40,466 bases of DNA from positions 1 to 40,466 of the forward strand of contig JAHBNG010000136.1 of the NCBI GenBank assembly GCA_019217005.1, read 5' to 3'. Origin of the DNA: Chloroflexi bacterium TSY (GTDB lineage Bacteria; Chloroflexota; Anaerolineae; Caldilineales; Caldilineaceae). A program made the position numbers and the translations under genes. Shown one piece after another: positions 1-6,758 of the stretch (position 1 is its first letter; each line of letters opens with the position of its first letter). A model generated the notes under the pieces. The model did not search any database. It was not told the origin of the DNA and saw only the letters and a list, made by a program, of their open reading frames with translations.

Positions 1-816
1 GCTCGTAGACGGTTTGGGTATCTGGGGTTGGCTCGACGCCAAATTCTTCCAGCAAAACCTGGCGGCATGACTCATATTGGGCCAGTGCGGCGCTGCGTTG
101 GCCGCTGCTCGCCAACATGATCATCTTCAGGCGATGGGCTTCCTCGTTCCAAGCATCCAACTCCAACAGGCGCGTGCAGTAGTGGATCCCCGCGGCATAG
201 TCAGATTCCGCACGGCTTTGATAATGAGTTGCCAATCTCCAGAGCGCCGTCAACATCTGTTCCCGGAACTGCTCGCGCTGAACGGTGACCCACTCTTCAA
301 AGGTGATGGCTTCGCGAACGTGGAATCCTTCCAGAAACTCTCCGTGATAGTGCTGAATGGCCGTTTGATATTGGGTCAGATCATTATGTGTCAGGCCGGC
401 TTGTCCGGGATCAAGTGCATGATCTTCTGATAGAGTTGCCCGCTCATGAATGAGCCCCTCTGGAAAGAGCGCCGTATCCAGCCAATAGTTGCTTGTCAGA
501 TTGAAGGCCACCGTCTGGCGCGTAATGGTCAGATAATCGCCCAGCAGCTTGCGCAGCTCCGAGAGTCGATTGCTCAAGTTTTTACTGGCTTGGGCAGAGG
601 ATGCTTCTGGCCATAGGAGAGTCGTCAACGCGTTACGGTTGTGGGGCTGTTGCGTCACCGCCAGGAAAAGAGCAAGGCTTGGGCTTTGGCGCGGAGCTGA
701 TCTGTAATGGGTTCCCCATGCAGCATGATTTGGGGTGTCCCGAACAGCACTAGCTGAAGGTGGCTAGTTGGCATGGTTGCGGCATGAACAGCTGGATCAA
801 CATGATTTGATGACAT
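1..816 (-). pseudogene. SARP/BTAD regulator, N-terminal part, frameshifted, runs off window
   Basis: Read on the minus strand from ATG 816 (preceded by a GAGGAG ribosome site), the protein begins MSSNHVDPAVHAATM and enters the winged-helix domain (LVLFGTPQIMLHGEPITDQ), matching the starts of the three large regulators at 28976-40466. Near 660 a run of five T in the paralogues is four T here. The frame then ends as LLFSWR, while the homologous frame (VTQQPHNRNALTTLLWPEAS, then the BTAD helices up to EFGVEPTPDTQTVYE) continues open to base 1. So this is one gene with a single 1-base deletion. The domains visible are OmpR-like DNA binding (first ~100 codons) and BTAD (next ~150); the ATPase and WD40 parts, if present, lie outside the window. 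It could be a true pseudogene, a phase-variable tract or a sequencing error in a homopolymer. Confidence 0.85.
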
Positions 817-834
817 GTCTGCTCCTCTATTCCC

Positions 835-914
835 GGTGGTATACCACAAATTGTGAAATAGACTCCTCGCCTCTCAGAGAAAAAGCGAAACGACACACAA
901 TTTGGGATACCACC
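835..914. repeat. imperfect inverted repeat upstream of the SARP gene
   Basis: GGTGGTATACCACAAATTG at 835 onward is mirrored at 894-914 (CACACAATTTGGGATACCAC), arms of about 21 bases with few mismatches around a ~38-base centre. It lies just upstream of the ribosome site of the minus-strand SARP gene. It could be a small palindromic mobile element or a 5' leader hairpin; its function is unknown. Confidence 0.55.
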
Positions 915-974
915 CTGTTTTCTGGATACCCAAATCTGGCGGAATTTTTGGCCATAGTCAACGATTCATCCACA

Positions 975-1053
975 AAGTGACAGTCACTTCACGAAGATGC
1001 GTGCAGAATGGTCGGAATACGCAGCCCGCTTGTGCGAAAAGTGACTGTCACTT
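975..1053. promoter_or_regulatory. pair of near-palindromic sites AAGTGACAGTCACTT in opposite orientation
   Basis: AAGTGACAGTCACTT occurs at 975-989 and its exact reverse complement AAGTGACTGTCACTT at 1039-1053. Each site is itself a 7+7 palindrome around one central base, and the two centres are 64 bp apart. They lie in the divergent gap between the minus-strand SARP gene and the plus-strand promoter module at 1131. A dimeric repressor or activator binding two sites (looping) would fit; ends of a small mobile element are an alternative. No regulator was identified. Confidence 0.5.
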
Positions 1054-1130
1054 GGCCAACAGGCTGACCAACGCCGAATAGTACTTCTTCCCCAGAAAAA
1101 ACCTATCGACAAGCAAATAAATCTTCAGTT

Positions 1131-1186
1131 GGGGAAGTTCTTGGGGAAGTTCGATGGGCGAACCTGGGGAAACAGCATTATACACT
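1131..1186 (+). promoter_or_regulatory. SARP-box-like promoter module, copy a
   Basis: GGGG/GGGC repeat cores start at 1131, 1143, 1156 and 1166 (steps 12, 13, 10). A -10-like TACACT starts at 1181, 15 bp after the last core. If each unit is a heptamer, the gap to -10 is 8 bp, the geometry described for SARP activators. The stretch upstream (CTTCTTCCCC followed by an A-run, 1084-1101) is also shared with copy b. Downstream come the 100-aa ORF at 1317 and the first DUF1989 gene. Confidence 0.65.
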
Positions 1187-1316
1187 AACGGCCAAGTAAT
1201 CAGTAAATCTTTCACAGTAAATATCGTATCGAAAATTGTCAATCTCTTTTCACATCTGAAGATCATTCTCCTTTCGCATCTGAAGAGAAGACACAATCAA
1301 TCACAGGAGCAATCAA

Positions 1317-1619
1317 ATGAACCAACTACGAACACAACCACAGGATTTTGTCACAGTAATTGTCGAAGCATGGCGGAACCAAACTAGCATCGCTCAACCG
1401 CATTCTGCTGCTTCCCAGGCAACCAAGATGCTAGCGACCTTTGCCACTGCTGCTTTGACGTTGCCCAAAGCCAACTTCTTCGGCATCACGCCTGGCGAGT
1501 ATGCTGCTCGACAAGCCGCGAATCAAAGCGCAACGATGGTGCGCCAACCCTTTGTCTTGCCAAAGGGACACGTAGTGACCTGCAACTCGCTGCGTAGATG
1601 TGGTCTCAAATATGACTGA
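1317..1619 (+). CDS. small conserved-looking protein, unknown function (gene A)
   Basis: This 100-residue ORF has a good ribosome site (CAGGAGCAATCAA-ATG) and lies 130 bp downstream of promoter module a. The family was not recognised. The N-terminal half is Ala/Thr rich with a possible amphipathic helix (ATKMLATFATAALTLPKANF). The C-terminal part contains LPKGHVVTCNSLRRCG with two cysteines and ends in LKYD. The last ~20 residues recur almost unchanged at 6241-6310, fused to a remnant of another small protein, behind another copy of the same promoter. This recurrence is the main argument that it is a real gene rather than a chance ORF. It could be a small secreted or modified peptide precursor, but no leader or processing site was identified. 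Confidence 0.55.
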   Translation: MNQLRTQPQDFVTVIVEAWRNQTSIAQPHSAASQATKMLATFATAALTLPKANFFGITPGEYAARQAANQSATMVRQPFVLPKGHVVTCNSLRRCGLKYD

Positions 1620-1641
1620 CGAGTAACGCACGGGGCGGTCG

Positions 1642-1705
1642 GGGTGACCAGCACGCCAATCAAGAGACGCGTGAGAGTATTTTCGCCCAGGCGTGCCGGT
1701 CACCC
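1642..1705. repeat. hairpin-forming inverted repeat, possible terminator
   Basis: Arms 1642-1657 (GGGTGACCAGCACGCC) and 1690-1705 (GGCGTGCCGGTCACCC) match at 15 of 16 positions around a 32-base loop. It lies between gene A and the DUF1989 gene. There is no T-tract, so it is either a stem-loop in the transcript or a palindromic repeat element. Confidence 0.6.
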
Positions 1706-1798
1706 TCTGGCAGGCGATCTGTATTTCTAACTTTCTATATTTCTACCTCAAGGAGAAAAATCATGTCAGCAGGAAAACACGATATCACAAACAGCTAC

Positions 1799-1888
1799 GG
1801 CAAAAGTCGGGTACAAAAAATGACCATAAGGGGTGAAATCCTAGAGCAGCCCTCTGTTTGCATGAAAAATTTGTACCCGACTTTTGCT
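1799..1888. mobile_element. ~90-bp MITE-like insertion at the 5' end of the DUF1989 gene
   Basis: Perfect 18-bp terminal inverted repeats, GCAAAAGTCGGGTACAAA at 1800-1817 and its complement at 1870-1887, surround ~50 unrelated bases. They are flanked by a 5-bp direct repeat GCTAC at 1794-1798 and 1889-1893. It contains no coding capacity. It falls between the ribosome site/ATG at 1763 and the DUF1989 reading frame. Confidence 0.7.
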
Positions 1889-2813
1889 GCTACTGATCAC
1901 AAAAGAGAAAGAGGGAGCTTACCTGAACCGAACGGCCAGGATTTGGGAAAAAGCAAGAGAGAAACAAAAAGCGGGCGCGTTCACGCAGGTTGATGAATTC
2001 ATTGCCGAACCTTACCAAGGCTACAGTTTTGATGTCAAGAAGGGGCAGTCCTTCCGTTTTGAACTACTGGAAGGTAACCAGATATTGGATATCATCTTTG
2101 TGAATCAGCACAACCGGGATGAACATTATGCCATGTATCCTTTCTCCGCTATTCGCGGACCTGCTCCCCTGGAAGGCTATACCTTTATGTCGAATTCACC
2201 CTACATGCGCGGCATGGCCACGATCATTCGTGATACGGTAGATTACAACCGATTGGATGCAGCGATGGGTAGTAAGGGTGTTCGCCATATATTTGCCTAC
2301 AACAATGCCCGCTGCGATGAAGCCTTTCACGAAGTCGCATGCGGCACGAAAAATGTTGCCTCGTGCAAATCCAATATTCTGGACGAATTGAACCGGCTGG
2401 GCGGTGAAGCGTTGATGATGCCATTCAAAGAAACGCAAGTCGTCGCCATTTTTCAACCTAATCAATGGGTAATAACGGACGGCACGCCCATGATGAAATA
2501 TTGGGAAAGCCACAATATGTTTAGAGCCGGGGATTATGTAGAAATGATTGCCGAACAGGATTTGACCGTGGTTTTCTCCCCGTGCCCGTTGGGTGGTCAG
2601 ACCAATCTGAAAGATCCCACCCGGAATATTTGCTGGCCGGTCTCTGTGAAAACCTTTGATACCGGTCTTGAATTGCCGGATATCCCGATTTGCGAATCGA
2701 TGGAGCCCGTTGAATTTGTTAAACAAGGTCGCCCGAATGTGAATGAATACGGACGGGGTGTTTCCGGTGACGAAGCGTCTTTTGCCTGGGAAGCGAAGCG
2801 TCGGGGTGAGTAA
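1884..2813 (+). CDS. DUF1989 (urea carboxylase-associated / carboxyguanidine deiminase-type) protein, 5' end damaged
   Basis: The body of the protein (DEFIAEPYQGYSFDVKKGQS ... FSPCPLGGQTNLKDPTRNI) matches DUF1989, with the family Cys-Pro...Thr-Asn element and a downstream FDTG. DUF1989 pairs form carboxyguanidine deiminase (CgdA/CgdB) in the guanidine carboxylase pathway; other members are only called urea-carboxylase associated. The natural start was probably ATG 1763 (AAGGAGAAAAATC-ATG, MSAGKHDITNSY), but a MITE-like element at 1799-1888 separates it from the rest. Removing the element plus one GCTAC copy (95 bp) does not fully restore frame, so one further base is off. The open frame now begins at TTG 1884 without a ribosome site. 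A partner DUF1989 gene lies at 4901, beyond an IS. It is probably non-functional at present, or translated from a poor start. Confidence 0.8.
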   Translation: MLLLITKEKEGAYLNRTARIWEKAREKQKAGAFTQVDEFIAEPYQGYSFDVKKGQSFRFELLEGNQILDIIFVNQHNRDEHYAMYPFSAIRGPAPLEGYTFMSNSPYMRGMATIIRDTVDYNRLDAAMGSKGVRHIFAYNNARCDEAFHEVACGTKNVASCKSNILDELNRLGGEALMMPFKETQVVAIFQPNQWVITDGTPMMKYWESHNMFRAGDYVEMIAEQDLTVVFSPCPLGGQTNLKDPTRNICWPVSVKTFDTGLELPDIPICESMEPVEFVKQGRPNVNEYGRGVSGDEASFAWEAKRRGE

Positions 2814-2846
2814 CCGAGTGAGAATTGCTAAAAAATAGGTAACTAC

Positions 2847-4728
2847 GAGCTCTCTCGGGAAGTGAAGTCCAGAAACCAGACTGAAGGGTGAAAGTGAGGG
2901 CTCAAAGAGGGGAGGAATGCAAGCCGGAGGTAGAAAGTCGTTGTGGGATGAAAAAGAGCCTATGGTGCGGAAAGTCAGGCAGGGGGAATCAAGCGCAGTC
3001 GTGAAGGAGTGCGGAAAGCAAGAATCGGTTGGTGGCCGCTAGCGGCAGTCAGTCACGGATGCGAAAGAACCAAGCATCAATGTGCTGGCACATGGCAGCA
3101 AGAGCGAAGCGGAAGAACCAGCGGTCGCGCCCGGCAGTGCGAGTCTGGAGCAAGTGAAAGTCGTACTTTTTGCGCTTGACAGAGCGTTCAGCACAGGAAC
3201 GAGCCTTGGCGTGAAGTTGCCAGAGGTCACAGTCTCTAGGGATGCGAGTGTGCAAGCGATAGTTATGCTTGGGATAGGTGTAGACGACGCGACCATAGGG
3301 TGAGCCGGAGCAATCCTGAGCAAAGTGAGGACAGGTGGTGAGAGCGGGGGTCTTCTTGGCGGCGGCCAAGGGACAGCGCCACTTGATGCGCAAACGGTCA
3401 GGACAGAAGCCCCAGTGAGTCATGTGTAGCCCTGCGGGACAGAGGGGAGTGCTGCCGTTGAGGGAGATGGGGCTCTCATAGTGAGTGTGGCCCTGGTTGC
3501 GTTGGTTGAGTGGAATGACCAAAGCCATGTGCCAGCGCAGTGTGGCGAGACGATAATAGCCGATGACATCATGAGCCGCATCCAAAGTGGCAGTCTGGAT
3601 GGGCAAGCCGAAGAGTTCGCACCCTCGATAGAGTGTGGCAAGACCAAGGACGCTGTCGTGGCGATTGCCATCAGCCATGGTGATGACCAGGGGCAGTTGA
3701 CAGCGATGCTGGAGGGAATAGGCAGTCAATTCATAGCAAGTGTGCCCATAGACCCAACAGTGGCGATAGCTATCCCAGCCCCAAAGGGCATGGGGGTCGT
3801 TGTAGGCCCGATGGCAGCGGCAGCGTTGGTCTGATTTCTTCCCTCGATTGTCGCAGTCACACAGTTTCTTGCCAGAAGGATTGGCCCAAGTCGGTAGTTT
3901 GGCTCCATCTCCATGTGGCTGGAGATGGTCCAGGTCGATTAAGCCCAACTCGACCGAGTGGGCCACAAAGCAGCCATAGAAGAGCCGTTGCAGCACCTGC
4001 TCCCAGGCGGGCAAGGTCGCCAGAGTGCTTTGACCTGCCAGTAATTCAGCCACGGCTGTGGGCGCATAAGGACGTCCCAAGATACGCTCGGTCAATCGAT
4101 TGATAATCCCCGCATGAGGGTTCAGGTTATTCTTCTCCTGATGGGTTGCCGCTTGGTCTCGTTCATCTCGCCGTTGATAGGGACGACGCAAGTGGCTGCG
4201 GGCTTGCCGTTTGCGTTTCAGAAGCCGGTCTTGAAAGTCGTAAAAGGTACCAACTCCTGGCACATTACTTGGCTCGAATCCGCTGATGAGGGCGTAGAAG
4301 CTCGTCTCGCATCTGGCCCACCCACTCATCGAAACTTGTCTGGCCACTCCATCATGGCCAGACACGAACGCAACATTGAGACCGGATCCCGCGCAGGCAC
4401 GGCATATAACGTCTTCAACAAACTATACGCTCCATCGAGATTCGTCTTTGATAGCTTGCGCCATACCGCATAATGGCGATGGTTGCTTCGCAGACCGCCA
4501 TTCCGGCCTGCTCGATTGCGCACAAAACGCACATACTGCTTGTGACGGAAGATTTTCGCTAACATCCCAACTCCCTTTCTGTTTTGTACCGTCGTATCCC
4601 TGATTCGACGCTTTCTACATAACACTACGCTTGAAACAGCTTAGGGTTGGGGGTGATTTCTTAACAACTCGTGTGCTAACGCTCTGGCTCTCTCTCTTTG
4701 ACACCGTTAGCACTTTCCGAGAAAGTTC
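2847..4728 (-). mobile_element. 1882-bp insertion sequence with 18-bp terminal inverted repeats and 6-bp target duplication
   Basis: The left end GAGCTCTCTCGGGAAGTG (2847-2864) matches the complement of the right end GAACTTTCTCGGAAAGTG (4728-4711) at 15 of 18 bases. Both ends are flanked by the direct repeat AACTAC (2841-2846 and 4729-4734), a clean target-site duplication. The cargo is one DDE transposase on the minus strand with two +1 frameshifts. It has been inserted between the two DUF1989 genes. The IS family could not be assigned with certainty. Confidence 0.88.
3049..4625 (-). pseudogene. DDE transposase, two frameshifts
   Basis: Three consecutive frames on the minus strand give one transposase. 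The N-terminal piece 4625-4326 ends ...MLRSCLAMMEWPDKFR; a short middle piece reads FDEWVGQMRDEL; the main piece (from about 4300 to 3049) reads FYALISGFEPSNVPGVGTFY onward. Both shifts need removal of one base (an extra T in AAGTTTCGATGAG and an extra base in GACGAGCTTCTAC). Catalytic candidates are Asp in GDGAKLPTW, Asp in TATLDAAHD, and Glu in CAERSVKRKKYDF. There is a Cys-rich stretch (CDCDNRGKKSDQRCRC) before a WGWDSYRHCWVYGH segment. The restored length would be about 520 residues. It is probably inactive, unless the frameshifts are assembly artefacts. Confidence 0.8.
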
Positions 4729-4900
4729 AACTACGTGAGAGGAGGTGATGCCCATGCGCGCTGAACTATGAGCAGGTATCCGCCACCATTGCCTGGACCA
4801 GGGCAACATAATAATTGTTTCCCAGTCGACGTGTCGTGATTTTATATCTGCCCCGAACGAACCCCAACCACATCAATACAGATCTTGAAAGGAAATTCTA
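4729..4900 (+). other. leader region of the second DUF1989 gene, with strong ribosome site and mini-ORFs
   Basis: Outside the IS, GAGAGGAGGTGATGCCC precedes ATG CGC GCT GAA CTA TGA (4754 on), whose stop overlaps ATGA of a 23-codon ORF, MSRYPPPLPGPGQHNNCFPV plus three residues. A strong ribosome site in front of two overlapping mini-ORFs ~150 bp before a structural gene could be a translated leader, or the broken remains of a gene. Nothing was recognised by similarity. Confidence 0.3.
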
Positions 4901-5827
4901 ATGGCTGACGCAATCAAAATCGGCGATAGTATCAAAAATGCAATCCTCGAATCACCACAGTTCAAGCTCAATCAAGCCCACTATGATTCCATCATTGCGG
5001 CGAAAGACTCGCGAAAGATCGTCTATGAGGAAATCTTACAACCTTATACGGGCGATGCATTTTTTGTCAAAGCAGGGCAAATCCTGCGCCTCGAACAGCG
5101 CCACGAGCAGACCCAGATTGCGGATTGGTGGTGGGTTAGCCCCGATCTGAAAACAACGCAAAGTCAACATAATTCCCAATCCTTTTCAGGGATGTACCTG
5201 ACGAAATACCACAGGATCTGGTCACACACTGATGGCATGCGTCCGATGGCCACAATGGTTGCTGATGAGGCACCTGCTGATTTTAAACCACACCCCCGTT
5301 TTGGATCGCATTTCTGGATGTCTCATTGTCAACCCGTATGGCATCAGGCAGGCTTACCGAACTTACCGGAAAGTCACCCGGCCTGCCACGTAAATTGTAT
5401 GCAAGGCATGCTCCGCATTCCGGCGGTTCAAGCCATAGAAGATGAGCAAGAACGTCGTGATATGGTTGAAAGACTCGCGGACTTAGGCAACTATCAAACC
5501 TACCAGTTGTTAAGATTCTTTTATACCGAAGATGATGCTCTTAAATTCGATATGGCAGCGAGCAAATCTGTACCGTATGGAAATGGCGTCGAGTTTTATG
5601 CCGAAATGGATGTTTACGCCGTAATAAGCTCCTGTCCATGGGCCAATCAAGGGGGGGTAGTTGGCACAGTTGAATCAGTTCCTCTCTATATCAGCGTTTG
5701 GGACACCGGCATCGCACCACTCCCTGCAGCGGAATGGAAAGACTGGAAAACGCCGTTTTATGAGCAAGTTGCTTCCGGAGAACGCGACACAAGCGTGCGG
5801 ACTCCTGATTCCTATAACGATTCGTAA
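4901..5827 (+). CDS. DUF1989 family protein, second (divergent) member
   Basis: This 308-residue protein has a clear start (GAAAGGAAATTCTA-ATG, MADAIKIGDS). It shares the DUF1989 plan with the gene at 1884: an N-terminal EEILQPYTGDAFFVKAGQIL, a central Cys-containing CHVNCMQGMLRIP, and a late SSCPWANQGG followed by WDTG. It is more divergent and lacks the TN that normally follows the CP motif. Two unequal DUF1989 proteins encoded together is the arrangement of carboxyguanidine deiminase subunits, so a two-subunit enzyme acting on a guanidine/urea-type compound is plausible. No guanidine or urea carboxylase is in the window, so the substrate is open. The IS between the two genes probably uncoupled their expression. 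Confidence 0.75.
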   Translation: MADAIKIGDSIKNAILESPQFKLNQAHYDSIIAAKDSRKIVYEEILQPYTGDAFFVKAGQILRLEQRHEQTQIADWWWVSPDLKTTQSQHNSQSFSGMYLTKYHRIWSHTDGMRPMATMVADEAPADFKPHPRFGSHFWMSHCQPVWHQAGLPNLPESHPACHVNCMQGMLRIPAVQAIEDEQERRDMVERLADLGNYQTYQLLRFFYTEDDALKFDMAASKSVPYGNGVEFYAEMDVYAVISSCPWANQGGVVGTVESVPLYISVWDTGIAPLPAAEWKDWKTPFYEQVASGERDTSVRTPDSYNDS

Positions 5828-5906
5828 AACTGCTACATTCCGGTAACACCGCAGAACAAAGAAGTTATTCGTCATCAAAGGTGAAATCAACAAGAAAGGC
5901 TTCGCC

Positions 5907-5966
5907 AAATCGGTCCCCAGTCGTCTCGTCCGCTGAAGATCGGGCGGGACGCCCGGGGACCGATTT
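5907..5966 (+). terminator. stem-loop after the second DUF1989 gene
   Basis: AAATCGGTCCCC (5907-5918) pairs with GGGGACCGATTT (5955-5966), with further G/C-rich partial pairing inside the loop, and is followed by TATACTTTCC. It lies 80 bp downstream of the DUF1989 stop. It is a reasonable intrinsic-terminator-like structure, although the T-tract is weak. Confidence 0.5.
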
Positions 5967-6017
5967 TATACTTTCCTATACCAGAACAAAGCCGACGAAC
6001 GAGGGCCTATTCGTCCA

Positions 6018-6079
6018 TATATAGTAGGACTTACGCACAATGGAACGTACATCCCATTGTGCGTAAGTCCTACTATATA
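6018..6079. repeat. 62-bp near-perfect palindrome (26-bp arms)
   Basis: Arms 6018-6043 and 6054-6079 are exact complements (core AGTAGGACTTACGCACAATG) around a 10-base loop. The core resembles terminal repeats seen in IS-derived MITEs of cyanobacteria and Chloroflexota (recollection, not checked). It lies just upstream of promoter module b and is probably a non-autonomous mobile element. Confidence 0.7.
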
Positions 6080-6165
6080 GGTTGTCCACTGGTTCTGTAT
6101 CCGCAATGGCTTCATCGTGCGAAATGATGCTTCTTCCCCAAAAAAAGTCTATCGACAGACAAACT

Positions 6166-6221
6166 GGGGAAGCTCCTGGGGAAGTTTGATGGGCGAACCT
6201 GGGGAAACAACATTGTACACT
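6166..6221 (+). promoter_or_regulatory. SARP-box-like promoter module, copy b
   Basis: Repeat cores at 6166, 6178, 6191 and 6201 (steps 12, 13, 10) and TACACT at 6216-6221, 15 bp after the last core. It is nearly identical to copy a, including the upstream CTTCTTCCCC and A-run (6131-6146). Only gene remnants follow it. Confidence 0.65.
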
Positions 6222-6240
6222 AACGGTCAAGAAAACGATG

Positions 6241-6451
6241 CTGCGCCAATCCTTTGCCTTGCCAAAAGGGCCACGTAGTGACCTGCAACAAGCTGCGTAG
6301 ATGTGGTCACACGTTCATCAAGACCATGCCAGGAATCACATGGCGCTATCAATCATACCTATTGCGCATCTGGGGTGAAGGCGAGAAGGACTGCCCTATC
6401 CGCTCCAACCGCCAAACAAACAGTGGATCGAACTTGAGCTTGAAGAGGTGA
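6241..6451 (+). pseudogene. fused remnant: tail of gene A joined to head of gene B
   Basis: Bases 6241-6310 repeat the 3' end of the ORF at 1317 (KGHVVTCNKLRRCG), with one extra A in CCAAAAGGG that breaks its frame. A few codons later (6326-6387) comes ITWRYQSYLLRIWGEG, matching ITRRYKSYLLRIWGEG of the ORF at 11033. Both parts are in one frame, ending at a TGA at 6449-6451. The arrangement reads as an internal deletion that fused two small genes behind promoter b. It shows that genes A and B once belonged to the same kind of transcription unit. Confidence 0.6.
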
Positions 6452-6636
6452 CGGACAAGCTGGCCAACATTATCGCCCTGAATCCGGAAGAGGTTCTGAT
6501 GCCGACGGAAGTGGTGCACTTGCGCACGGAAATCGATAAGCTTGGCATCAAGGTACACCACTTCCCTTACTATGATGTCGGCAAGATCGGCGGCAGTCTC
6601 CGCTGCAACACCTGCCCGATTTACCGCGCAGACTGA
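6388..6636 (+). pseudogene. 3' fragment of an amidinotransferase / arginine deiminase-like gene
   Basis: In the frame ending at TGA 6634-6636 the translation is LPYPLQPPNKQWIELELEEV, then MPTEVVHLRTEIDKLGIKVH and KIGGSLRCNTCPIYRAD. The ending, with Gly-Gly before a Cys two to three residues from a second Cys, is the active-site C-terminus of the guanidino-group-modifying amidinotransferase/deiminase superfamily. Only about 80 of some 300+ residues remain, and the N-terminal part is replaced by the gene-B remnant. Together with the DUF1989 genes and the ureohydrolase at 26005 it suggests a former guanidino-compound locus. The exact family is uncertain. Confidence 0.55.
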
Positions 6637-6758
6637 CACCTCTCTATCAAACGTTCAAGTCACGAAGGAGATTCAAATGAACTAATCTATGAAGTAATCG
6701 TCCAATAATACCTATCCATCAAGTAGTTCAATTCTCTATTCACAAAGGAACACAACTC

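Noticed and set aside
77..430. 117-codon plus-strand ORF at the left edge
   Set aside because: Opposite strand of the SARP/BTAD gene; equivalent shadow ORFs appear opposite every SARP paralogue.
2196..2726. 176-codon minus-strand ORF inside the DUF1989 gene
   Set aside because: Antisense shadow of a recognised gene.
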